Source: Holdemania massiliensis AP2 (GTDB lineage: Bacteria > Bacillota_I > Bacilli_A > Erysipelotrichales > Erysipelotrichaceae). From it: a stretch of 35,061 bases of DNA. Shown here one piece after another: positions 1 to 7,168 of the stretch. Within the stretch, counting starts at the first letter, position 1. Every line of letters starts with the position of its first letter. A model generated the notes under the pieces. The model did no database searches and was not told the DNA's origin. It saw nothing but the letters and a program-made list of their open reading frames with translations. The DNA is taken from positions 274,072 to 309,132 of the forward strand of contig NZ_HE998568.1 of the NCBI RefSeq assembly GCF_000327285.1, in the 5' to 3' direction. The translations under genes were made by a program, and so were the position numbers.

Positions 1-150
1 CTTTTTTTCAAACCGTTCTCTTTTCCAGTTTCAGGAGTGATGGAAGAAAGCACGAACTAGACTTTACTTCAAAGCAGAAAGCCAAAACCTTTTTTGCAAA
101 ACAGCTGCGAACCTGGATTATCGTGTTGATAAAAGATTACTCCAGAATAC

Positions 151-180
151 CGCGGAACCAGCGGTTCGCGCTTTTCTGTT
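151..180 (+). terminator. Probable intrinsic terminator of an off-window gene
   Basis: A GC-rich hairpin pairs CGCG (151-154) plus AACC (156-159) with GGTT (163-166) plus CGCG (167-170), with one bulged G and a 3-nt loop. A T-rich tail follows from 172. It would end a plus-strand transcript entering from the left. Positions 1-60 are open in frame 1 up to a TAG at 58-60, which could be the tail of that gene, but too little is visible to name it. Confidence 0.55.
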
Positions 181-215
181 TTCGTTCACCCATGAATTCT
201 CTTGCTGAATCCCGC

Positions 216-264
216 TTGACAGTTTTGTATTAATGTATTATTGTATTAATCAATTAACACATTA
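216..264 (+). promoter_or_regulatory. Promoter and AT-rich repeat cluster upstream of the glycosyltransferase pair
   Basis: A perfect -35 TTGACA (216-221) is followed after 17 nt by a weak -10 TATTGT (239-244). TTGTATTAAT occurs twice in direct orientation (225-234 and 241-250), and TTAAT/ATTAA half-sites continue to about 264, including the inverted pair TTAAT-CA-ATTAA. The repeats overlap the core promoter, so a repressor site is plausible. The binding protein is unknown. Confidence 0.5.
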
Positions 265-297
265 ACTGATTTACATTCACATGGGGAGGATGAAATG

Positions 298-1326
298 ATG
301 AAAATCTTATTGTATTTTGAAGGCATGAAGTTTATTTCCAAATCCGGCATCGGCAAGGCATTGAGTCATCAGAAAGCGGCGCTGACTTATGAAGGAATTG
401 AATTTACTTTGGATCCCGGCGATGATTTTGACTTAGCTCACATCAATACGATTGGTCCAGGCAGTCTGGCACTGATCCGAAAATGCCGCAGGCTTGGCAA
501 AAAGGTGGTGATCCATGCCCACAGCACTGAGGAAGACTTCCGAAATTCCTTTCTGTTTTCCAATCAGCTGGCTCCGCTGTTTAAAAAACGGCTGATCAAA
601 GTGTACTCCAAGGCGGATCGGATTATCACACCTACCCCTTATTCAAAGAGGCTGATTGAAAGCTATGGTCTTCAGCCGCCGGTACATGCCATCAGCAATG
701 GCATCGATCTAAAGCAGTTCACCTACAGTGAAGAAAAAATCCGACAATTCCGAACTTATTTTGGACTGCGGCCAGATGAAAAAGTCATTCTGTCAGTCGG
801 CTTGTTTTTTGAACGGAAGGGGCTGCTGGATTTCATCGAGGTTGCGCGGCGATTGCCGGAAGTCCGGTTCATCTGGTTCGGTCATGTCCCGCTGTATTCA
901 GTGCCCCGGTCTATCCGCAGCATTGTGACTCAGGAACATCCGGACAATGTCCTCTTTCCCGGCTACATCACAGGGCCGGTCCTGGAAGGCGCTTATTGCG
1001 GGGCGGATGCTTTCTTTTTTCCAAGCAAGGAAGAAACTGAAGGCATTGTCGTACTGGAAGCGCTGGCCTCCTATCAACAGGTCATCCTGAGGGATATTCC
1101 GGTCTTTGATCCCTGGCTGAAAGATCACGTCAATTGTTATAAGGGAAAAACCGTCGATGACTTTGTCCGGCTGGTTCAGGCGGCGGCCGAACACCGGCTG
1201 CCGGATCTGCGGGAAGCCGGGCGGAAAACGGCGGAACAAAGAAGTCTGCCGCTCGTTGGCAGACAGCTCTGTCAGGTTTATGAAGCCGCGCTTCATGATG
1301 AATCCGAAAAAGAACAATTTGAATAA
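298..1326 (+). CDS. GT4-family glycosyltransferase, CpoA-like (probable diglycosyl-diacylglycerol synthase)
   Basis: A GT-B glycosyltransferase of family GT4. The N-terminus (KILLYFEGMKF, KSGIGKA, then HINT, HAHSTEEDFRNSF and ISNGIDL) matches my memory of streptococcal CpoA-type enzymes, which add a second sugar to glucosyl-diacylglycerol at the membrane face. The C-terminal donor-binding half carries the retaining EX7E motif (KEETEGIVVLEAL). There is no signal peptide, as expected for a peripheral cytoplasmic enzyme. Two adjacent ATGs exist (295 and 298); GGGGAGG at 283-289 lies 8 nt before 298, so 298 is preferred. The next gene, a UgtP-type enzyme, starts 30 nt downstream and is probably co-transcribed, supporting a glycolipid or lipoteichoic-acid anchor role. 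The exact sugar specificity cannot be read from sequence. Confidence 0.8.
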   Translation: MKILLYFEGMKFISKSGIGKALSHQKAALTYEGIEFTLDPGDDFDLAHINTIGPGSLALIRKCRRLGKKVVIHAHSTEEDFRNSFLFSNQLAPLFKKRLIKVYSKADRIITPTPYSKRLIESYGLQPPVHAISNGIDLKQFTYSEEKIRQFRTYFGLRPDEKVILSVGLFFERKGLLDFIEVARRLPEVRFIWFGHVPLYSVPRSIRSIVTQEHPDNVLFPGYITGPVLEGAYCGADAFFFPSKEETEGIVVLEALASYQQVILRDIPVFDPWLKDHVNCYKGKTVDDFVRLVQAAAEHRLPDLREAGRKTAEQRSLPLVGRQLCQVYEAALHDESEKEQFE

Positions 1327-1356
1327 ACGTTATGGAAAGTGAAGGGAGAATATCCA

Positions 1357-2529
1357 ATGAAAGTGCTTATTTTATCCGTTACAGCAGGCTATGGTCATCA
1401 CTCCGCTGCTCGGGCCGTCATTGATCAGCTCCTTGCCCGCGGCGCCGAGGTGAAAACCATCGATGTCTACCAGGTGCTCAGCCCGGCTGTTAAGCAGACG
1501 ATTGACAAGGGCTACCGGCTGACCGCCCGACGAACCCCAGCGCTGTACCGCAAGGTTTATGGATTGGCGGAACATCCGCATTCCGGCTGGATCGACACCT
1601 CCGGCATCAATATGATTCAGCTGTTTAATAAACTGAATGCCGCTAAGTTTCAGCGGGTTCTGCGTGATTTCCCAGCGGATCTTCTTCTCTGTACCCACGT
1701 CTTTGCGGCACAGTTAGTCAATGAGATGAAGAAGCGTGGCGTTCTGACGATTCCGGCGCTGGGCATCGTTACGGATTACACGCTGCATCCGTATTGGGAG
1801 GATGTCCCCTGCCTAGACTGGATCGTCACGGCCAGCGAACTGCTGAACCTTGCGGCTGTAAAACGCGGTCTTAACCCATCCCGGCTGCTTCCCCTGGGCA
1901 TTCCGATTCAGGCGAAGTTCAGCCAGCCCCTTAACCGCAAAGAAGCCGCGGCTCTGCTGCGGCTGGATCCTAAGCTGCCAACCGTTTTGATCATGGGCGG
2001 CAGTCTGGGCTATGCTGACAGCCGTAAGATCATTCTTCAGCTTGCCCACAGTCCTCAACCCCTGCAGATTCTGGCTGTCTGCGGACGGAATCAAAAACAG
2101 TATAGTCAGCTGATGAAGCTCAAAGCTCAGCTTAAGGACAGCTGTACGCTTTATCCTTATGGTTTCACAGATTATGTAGACATCATGATGAGCGCTGCGG
2201 ATTGTCTGATCACCAAACCCGGCGGATTAACCGTAACGGAAGCCCTGGCGAAAAAGCTGCCGATGCTGCTGGTCAATCCGCTCCCCGGCCATGAGGAACG
2301 CAATGCTGAATTTCTCGTCAACAATGGAGTCGCCGTACGGATTACGCGGACCTTCCCTGTGGATGAGGCTCTCCATTCATTATTTCTAAATCCCCAACGG
2401 CTGGACATGATGCGGGCCATGATGCACTCACTCAGCCATCCGGACGCCGCCGAAAAGCTTGCTGATTTTGTAATTGAGCTTGGCTGTCAAAATAGCAGTG
2501 AAGCAAAAGAACTGAATGAAGGGGATTAA
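1357..2529 (+). CDS. ugtP: GT28 diacylglycerol glucosyltransferase (UgtP / MGDG-synthase family)
   Basis: A 390-residue GT28/MurG-fold enzyme. The N-terminal MGDG-synthase domain begins with VTAGYGHHSAARAV, and the C-terminal donor-binding half has MGGSLG, a segment FTDYVDIMMSAAD, then TKPGGLTVTEAL and PGHEERNAEFL. These are hallmarks of processive UDP-glucose:diacylglycerol glucosyltransferases that build membrane glucolipids and the lipoteichoic-acid anchor. The ATG at 1357 is chosen over an in-frame GTG at 1339 because AAGGGAG (1342-1348) is 8 nt upstream and the family begins with the Rossmann strand. The partner GT4 gene lies just upstream, and the convergent pgcA would supply glucose-1-phosphate for UDP-glucose. 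The symbol follows the Bacillus family; whether it adds one or several sugars is not known. Confidence 0.8.
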   Translation: MKVLILSVTAGYGHHSAARAVIDQLLARGAEVKTIDVYQVLSPAVKQTIDKGYRLTARRTPALYRKVYGLAEHPHSGWIDTSGINMIQLFNKLNAAKFQRVLRDFPADLLLCTHVFAAQLVNEMKKRGVLTIPALGIVTDYTLHPYWEDVPCLDWIVTASELLNLAAVKRGLNPSRLLPLGIPIQAKFSQPLNRKEAAALLRLDPKLPTVLIMGGSLGYADSRKIILQLAHSPQPLQILAVCGRNQKQYSQLMKLKAQLKDSCTLYPYGFTDYVDIMMSAADCLITKPGGLTVTEALAKKLPMLLVNPLPGHEERNAEFLVNNGVAVRITRTFPVDEALHSLFLNPQRLDMMRAMMHSLSHPDAAEKLADFVIELGCQNSSEAKELNEGD

Positions 2530-2596
2530 AATCATCAGCTAACAGTGATGAAATCAGATCCACCGTGCAAGCTGGATCATAGGCTTTTCAAAATGC

Positions 2597-2632
2597 AAAA
2601 AGGCCGTTCGCATGGAACAGCCTTTTTCCTTT
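2597..2632. terminator. Bidirectional terminator between the glycosyltransferase operon and pgcA
   Basis: AAAAAGGC (2597-2604) pairs with GCCTTTTT (2620-2627), and inside it GTTC (2606-2609) pairs with GAAC (2615-2618) around a 5-nt loop with one C/A mismatch. The flanking A and T runs allow function on both strands, as expected for convergent genes. Confidence 0.85.
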
Positions 2633-2697
2633 TCATTTCAGCATCCAGACAATGCTCAGCCTTTTCGATCAAACCGAAGCCCAATGCAGGACAAGGG

Positions 2698-4392
2698 TTA
2701 AGCAACCAGTTGAGCAATCGCCTTCTGCATGACTTCCGTCTTCGTTTCGGCATCCTCAGCACTGGTTCCCTTAATGCAGTAGTAGAACTTGCATTTCGGC
2801 TCTGTGCCGCTTGGCCGAATCGCAATCCAAGAACCATCCGCCAGATAGTATTTCAGGACATTGCTGCGGGAGAATCCTTCCAAAGGCGAGACAACACCCT
2901 GTTCTTCGCGTGTGGCTTCCTGATAATCCTCAATCGCAGTAACCGCCACCGATCCAATCTGGGTTGGTTTGTCTTGGCGCAGGGTATTCAATATTTCCTG
3001 GATCCGCATAGCGCCTTCCTGACCTTTTAAGGTCAGCGAGGTCTGGCTCTCCTTGTAATAACCTAGTTCTTCATACAGTCCGTTCAGCACATCGACTAAC
3101 GTCTTGCCCTGGGCCTTATAGAAGCAGGCGGCTTCCGCCAGCATCAGACAGGCCTGCGGCGCATCTTTATCGCGGACAAACGGCTTGATCAGTGAACCGT
3201 AGCTTTCTTCATAACCGAAAACATAGTTCTTCGCCTGCGTCTTTTCATACTTGGCTACTTTTTCACCGATGAATTTGAAGCCAGTCAGCGTCTTCTCTGT
3301 TTCCACACCGTATTTCGATGCGATCTTTTCTCCCAGATCACTCGTTACGATCGTATTGAACATGACCGGATTCTGCGGCATCTGACCTTTAGCTTTCAGC
3401 TGCGACAGGATGTATTCAATCAGTACCGAGCCGCTCTGATTGCCGCTGAGCAGAACATACTCGCCCGCATGCAGCACACCGACGCCCATGCGGTCCGCAT
3501 CCGGATCGCAGACTAAAATGATATCTGCCTGTTTTTCTTCAGCCAGCTTCAAGGCCAGCTCATAAGCACCTTTTTCTTCCGGATTCGGAGTCTTGGTGCA
3601 GGAGAAATCCGGATCCGGCGTACATTGTTCCTCAACCGGCGTAAAATGATATCCGGCGCGCGTAAAGACTTCCCGAACCGGGATGTTGGCCGTACCGTGT
3701 TCCGGTGAGAAAACGATTTCAACGTTATCCCGATTGACATCCGGATTCAGCTGAATCGACAGTACGTTTTCATAATAAGCTTCATCGACTTCAGCGCTGA
3801 TCATGTGAATCGAATTCTGCTGCTCGGAAGTCAGCTGCGGATCAATCGCCAGTTCATCCTCAACGGCATTGACCTGGTCAATGACCTGCTGAGCTAAATC
3901 CGGCACGAGCTGACAGCCGGTTTCATCATACAGCTTATAACCATTATATTCCCGCGGATTGTGCGAGGCGGTGATCATGATGCCGCCAAAGCAGTTCAAA
4001 TACCGAACAGCGAACGACAGCTCCGGCGTTGGCCGCAGCGTTTCAAACACATAACTGGTAATTCCGTGACTCGCTAAGACTGCCGCCGATTCACGGGCGA
4101 ACTCGCTGGACATGTGACGGTTGTCATAACCGATTGCCACGCCCCGCTGCATCGCTTCCTGTCCGCAGCCTTCAATATATCGGGCAAAGCCTTCATTGGC
4201 CTTGCGGATCGTATGAATGTTAATCCGATTCGTGCCTGCTCCAAGCAAACCGCGCATGCCGGCTGTGCCAAATTCAATGTTCGTATAGAATGCGTCCTGC
4301 TTTTCTTTCTCGCTCATACCGGCCAGCTCTTTTTTCAGCTGCGGGTCAATGTGCGGATGATTCAGCCACCGCTGATACAATTCTTCGATCAT
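2698..4392 (-). CDS. pgcA: Phosphoglucomutase / phosphomannomutase
   Basis: A 564-residue alpha-D-phosphohexomutase interconverting glucose-6-phosphate and glucose-1-phosphate. All four family landmarks are present: the phosphoserine loop TASHNP (Ser143), the Mg-binding loop DPDADRMG, the sugar-binding loop GYEESYGS, and the phosphate-binding loop RPSGTEPK. Length fits the Bacillus PgcA type. The start has a strong GGAGG 7 nt upstream. It lies 97 nt downstream of ptsH behind a terminator, with a cre site between them, so catabolite control is likely. Product glucose-1-phosphate feeds UDP-glucose, the donor for the convergent UgtP-type gene. Mannose activity is possible in this family. Confidence 0.93.
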   Translation of the reverse strand: MIEELYQRWLNHPHIDPQLKKELAGMSEKEKQDAFYTNIEFGTAGMRGLLGAGTNRINIHTIRKANEGFARYIEGCGQEAMQRGVAIGYDNRHMSSEFARESAAVLASHGITSYVFETLRPTPELSFAVRYLNCFGGIMITASHNPREYNGYKLYDETGCQLVPDLAQQVIDQVNAVEDELAIDPQLTSEQQNSIHMISAEVDEAYYENVLSIQLNPDVNRDNVEIVFSPEHGTANIPVREVFTRAGYHFTPVEEQCTPDPDFSCTKTPNPEEKGAYELALKLAEEKQADIILVCDPDADRMGVGVLHAGEYVLLSGNQSGSVLIEYILSQLKAKGQMPQNPVMFNTIVTSDLGEKIASKYGVETEKTLTGFKFIGEKVAKYEKTQAKNYVFGYEESYGSLIKPFVRDKDAPQACLMLAEAACFYKAQGKTLVDVLNGLYEELGYYKESQTSLTLKGQEGAMRIQEILNTLRQDKPTQIGSVAVTAIEDYQEATREEQGVVSPLEGFSRSNVLKYYLADGSWIAIRPSGTEPKCKFYYCIKGTSAEDAETKTEVMQKAIAQLVA

Positions 4393-4424
4393 AGTTTTTC
4401 CTCCTCAATGATCCATTTCGACAA

Positions 4425-4438
4425 TGTTTGCGCTTACA
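4425..4438 (-). promoter_or_regulatory. Candidate CcpA catabolite-responsive element (cre)
   Basis: The minus strand reads TGTAAGCGCAAACA, preceded by A and followed by T. This fits the relaxed cre consensus WTGNAANCGNWNNCW completely and misses the stricter form TGWAANCGNTNWCA at one position. It sits between the ptsH terminator and pgcA, about 35 nt upstream of the pgcA start. CcpA with HPr(Ser-P) would be the expected ligand. No clear pgcA promoter was found beside it. Confidence 0.65.
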
Positions 4439-4449
4439 TAACCCTTGGA

Positions 4450-4477
4450 AAAAAAAGAAGATGCCGCGCATCTTCTT
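4450..4477 (-). terminator. Terminator after ptsH
   Basis: A perfect 10-bp stem, AAGAAGATGC (4455-4464) against GCATCTTCTT (4468-4477), with a 3-nt loop. On the minus strand it is followed by a run of T (A run at 4449-4456 on the plus strand). It lies 12 nt past the ptsH stop. Confidence 0.9.
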
Positions 4478-4489
4478 ATTCAATCCAAC

Positions 4490-4756
4490 TTATGCAATTA
4501 CTTTCTGTGCACGCAGAACTTCTTCGATTGTTGTGATCGCGACTTCTTCGTCTTCGCCTTCACAGGTGACCGTCACTTCGGACTGTGTTGGAATGCCCAA
4601 GGACATAACACCCATGATGGATTTCATGTTGACTGAACGTCCTTTATAAGCAACCTTCACTTCGCTCTTAAATTTGCTGGCAGCGTTAACAGCGACCGTT
4701 GCTGGACGTGCATGTAAGCCAACTGGATCAATAACCAATACAGAAATCTGTTTCAT
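4490..4756 (-). CDS. ptsH: Phosphocarrier protein HPr
   Basis: An 88-residue HPr of the sugar phosphotransferase system, carrying phosphate from enzyme I to the EIIA domains. The catalytic His15 is in the canonical GLHARPA motif. Ser46 (KSIMGVMSLG) is the HPr-kinase site of Gram-positive HPr, so the protein can also serve as CcpA co-effector. The ATG at 4756 is chosen over an upstream in-frame start at 4789 because AGGAGG lies 9 nt before it and His15 and Ser46 then have standard numbering. It has its own promoter and terminator, so it looks monocistronic. ptsI, its usual partner, is not adjacent. Confidence 0.96.
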   Translation of the reverse strand: MKQISVLVIDPVGLHARPATVAVNAASKFKSEVKVAYKGRSVNMKSIMGVMSLGIPTQSEVTVTCEGEDEEVAITTIEEVLRAQKVIA

Positions 4757-4787
4757 TTTGTTTTTACCTCCTGCTCTACCTGAATTC

Positions 4788-4816
4788 ATTTTAACTCATT
4801 TTTGAACCTGTTACAA
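4788..4816 (-). promoter_or_regulatory. ptsH promoter
   Basis: On the minus strand, -35 TTGTAA (4811-4816) and -10 TAAAAT (4788-4793) are 17 nt apart, about 30 nt upstream of the ptsH start. This is a good sigma-A-type match (4/6 and 5/6). Confidence 0.65.
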
Positions 4817-4856
4817 GAAGAAAGTGAAGAAACGATAGGGCTTTCAGTCACCGCTT

Positions 4857-5333
4857 TCATTTGTGGTAAGGTTCATGATTTAAAATCCTGAAACTTCGAT
4901 AAATTTGTTCAAGAACCAACAAACGGCACAGCTGATGAGGGAAGGTCAGATCAGAAAGCTTCCAGCGCAGATCGGCGCGTTGGATCACTTCCGGACTGAC
5001 GCCCAGCGAACCGCCGATGACAAAGACAAGCTGACTGCCCTGGTAACTGAAAATCTGCTGGAGCTGATCCGCCAGCTGCTCTGAGGTATAGGATTTGCCT
5101 TTCAGATCGAGCAGCACCACGATTTCATCGCGGCGGATTTTAGCCAGAATACGTTCGCCTTCCTTCTGCTTTACCTGTTCATTTTGAGCTGGTGAATTGG
5201 ATTGGGGCGCGGCGATATCCTCCACTTCCACAATCTCGGTCTTACAATACGGCTGCAGCCGTTTCAAATACTCCTGAATGCACTGCTGCATCGGTTTTTC
5301 TTTGATTCGGCCGACGGCAATCACGCGGATCAT
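4857..5333 (-). CDS. rlmH: 23S rRNA (pseudouridine-1915-N3) methyltransferase RlmH
   Basis: A 158-residue SPOUT-class methyltransferase that methylates pseudouridine 1915 of 23S rRNA on assembled ribosomes. Family signatures are visible: the N-terminal IRVIAVGRIKE, the SAM-binding knot with FVIGGSLGVS, and the C-terminal LTFPHQLCRLLVLEQIYRSFRI ending in HEPYHK (the family is typically 155-160 residues). It overlaps the htrA stop by 4 nt (ATGA), indicating translational coupling at the end of the walJ-htrA-rlmH run, the same order as in the Bacillus wal operon tail. Confidence 0.96.
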   Translation of the reverse strand: MIRVIAVGRIKEKPMQQCIQEYLKRLQPYCKTEIVEVEDIAAPQSNSPAQNEQVKQKEGERILAKIRRDEIVVLLDLKGKSYTSEQLADQLQQIFSYQGSQLVFVIGGSLGVSPEVIQRADLRWKLSDLTFPHQLCRLLVLEQIYRSFRILNHEPYHK

Positions 5334-6421
5334 TCAATCGTCACGCTCAGCTTCACTTCCTGATTGCTGCGCAAAACAACCAATTCCGCAGGATCACCAA
5401 TCGTCTTGCCGTAAAGCAGCTTGCGGAAGGTTTTGTAGCTGTCCACCGGCGAACCGTCAAAGCGGATCAGGATATCGTTGACATGCACCCCGGCTTTTTC
5501 AGCCGGACAATCCTCAGCGACTTTGGTGACCAGCAGCCCCTCAGTCTGATCCAAACTGATTCCCATATAGCTTTTCTGATAACTGGTCAGAGCGCTGACA
5601 TCCTTACCGCTGATGCCGACAAACGGACGGTTGACCTTGCCGCTGGCCTTGAGCTGTTCCACAATCGTAGTCACCTCATTGATCGGAATCGCAAAACTAA
5701 TGCCTTCGGTGGAATTGCCCTGCAGCTTCATCGTTGTAATCCCGATCAGCTCGCCGTTCATATTGATCAAAGGACCGCCGCTGTTGCCGGCATTGATCGC
5801 CGCATCGGTCTGCAGCACCAGCATATCCCAATCGTCGGTTCCGTCTTTATCCACATCCATTGAAATCGTGCGGTCCTTGGAGGAAATCACGCCGACGGTG
5901 ACGCTGCCGTCGGCCTCAGCTCCCATCGAATGGCCGATCGCCATGACCCACTCGCCTTTTTTGCACAAGGAAGAATCGCCCAGATCAAAGGCTTCCGCAC
6001 GGAAATCCGGAATCACTTTCAACAAGGCCAAATCGGTATATCCGTCGGCGCCGACCAGTTCCGCCGGCAGCCGTTCGCCGTTGGCAAACGAAACATGAAT
6101 GGAACCGCCGGAGGCGATCACATGCTGATTGGTAATAATATAGACCGCATCGCTAGTCATGCTGTAAATCGTACCGCTGCCGCTGGCGATCAGATCTTCG
6201 CCGGTTTCGTCCAGCACCGACACGCCCGTCACCTTCGCTTCGCTGCGCTCTACAATCTTGGTGATATCCGAAGTCACAACGGACACCGGACGCGTCGACT
6301 GCTGCGGATCCTGTGTCGGCTGCTGCTGTGATTTCTCTTTTTTTACCTGTCCCAGTTCAACGGTCAGAACTAAGTTCCAGCACACTAACAGGGCGGTAAG
6401 CAGAATCAAGCCTTTCTTCAT
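5330..6421 (-). CDS. htrA: HtrA/DegP-family membrane-anchored serine protease
   Basis: A 363-residue trypsin-fold protease with one PDZ domain for quality control at the membrane-wall interface. Residues 5-25 form a single N-terminal membrane anchor, followed by a Gln/Pro/Ser-rich linker. The catalytic triad is complete: His100 (TNQHV), Asp130 (TDLALLK), Ser214 (GNSGGPL). The PDZ domain covers about 260-360 (TEGLLVTKVAEDCPAEKAGV). The start is fixed by GGGAGG 8 nt upstream, which makes the first 65 nt overlap the end of walJ in another frame. Cys153 and Cys294 or thereabouts are extracytoplasmic. It is followed by rlmH with a 4-nt overlap. Confidence 0.92.
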   Translation of the reverse strand: MKKGLILLTALLVCWNLVLTVELGQVKKEKSQQQPTQDPQQSTRPVSVVTSDITKIVERSEAKVTGVSVLDETGEDLIASGSGTIYSMTSDAVYIITNQHVIASGGSIHVSFANGERLPAELVGADGYTDLALLKVIPDFRAEAFDLGDSSLCKKGEWVMAIGHSMGAEADGSVTVGVISSKDRTISMDVDKDGTDDWDMLVLQTDAAINAGNSGGPLINMNGELIGITTMKLQGNSTEGISFAIPINEVTTIVEQLKASGKVNRPFVGISGKDVSALTSYQKSYMGISLDQTEGLLVTKVAEDCPAEKAGVHVNDILIRFDGSPVDSYKTFRKLLYGKTIGDPAELVVLRSNQEVKLSVTIE

Positions 6422-7163
6422 ATCGGCATCCTCCCATGAGTATTTCGTACTGTCCCGCGGCTTTCAGCACCAGATCCTGACGGCAGGCGCATTGTTTCAA
6501 AGCATCGGCACTGACCTGCCAGGCCAGCTGCGGATTGTTCGCTTCCTCGCTGAGATGCGCTAAGAAGATCGAACGGGTGCGCGGCGTAACCAGACGCGTC
6601 AGCAGGTGGGCACAGTCCTCGTTGCACAGATGGCCGCTGTCGGAAAGAATCCGCATTTTGATCGGATACGGCCGCCGGGTCTGCATCAGCATCCCTACAT
6701 CATGATTGCTTTCCATAACATAATAATCCGCATCCGCAATCAACGGCACGCATTCTTCACGGACATAGCCGGTATCGGTAATATAGACCAGCTTCTCCTG
6801 CGCCGTTTCCAGCACATAGCCGACGGTATTTTCGGCATCATGCGACAACGGCAGCGGCATCACCCTGAGATCGCCCACCTGAAAAGGAACATAAGGCACA
6901 ATCCAATGCTGATCCGCTCGGTTTTCCAGCCTGAACGCGGCATAGGCCTGCACATTGGAAAACATCTTAAGCTGGCTTGTATGGTCGCGGTGACCATGCG
7001 TGACCAACAGCGCTTCTGTATTGAGATAGTCTACACCGATCATGTGAAAACTGCGTGTTAAGTAAGTTTTCGTCGTTCCGCAGTCAATCACAATCTGCGT
7101 GGCGGCGGTTTTCAGCACAAAGCAGTTACCCTTGGAACCGCTCGCCAACAGATAAAATTCCAT
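6357..7163 (-). CDS. walJ: WalJ/YycJ-type metallo-beta-lactamase-fold hydrolase
   Basis: A 268-residue cytoplasmic MBL-fold protein. The N-terminus LLASGSKGN and the metal motif THGHRDH (HxHxDH) are typical of YycJ/WalJ, a putative nuclease linked to coordination of DNA replication with cell division. Further metal ligands are likely at MPLSHDAENT and SDSGHLCNEDCA. The start is uncertain: ATG at 7163 gives the family-like MEFYLLASGS; ATG at 7175 and GTG at 7193 are alternatives, none with a good ribosome site, so translation is probably coupled to the preceding M23 gene whose stop is at 7169-7171. The 3' end overlaps htrA by 65 nt. Confidence 0.88.
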   Translation of the reverse strand: MEFYLLASGSKGNCFVLKTAATQIVIDCGTTKTYLTRSFHMIGVDYLNTEALLVTHGHRDHTSQLKMFSNVQAYAAFRLENRADQHWIVPYVPFQVGDLRVMPLPLSHDAENTVGYVLETAQEKLVYITDTGYVREECVPLIADADYYVMESNHDVGMLMQTRRPYPIKMRILSDSGHLCNEDCAHLLTRLVTPRTRSIFLAHLSEEANNPQLAWQVSADALKQCACRQDLVLKAAGQYEILMGGCRYEERLDSAYRPVSVLELSSDR

Positions 7164-7168
7164 TGTCT

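Noticed and set aside
1-60. Possible C-terminus of an upstream plus-strand gene ending at TAG 58-60
   Set aside because: Only 19 codons are visible with no recognisable motif; it is mentioned with the terminator but not called as a gene.
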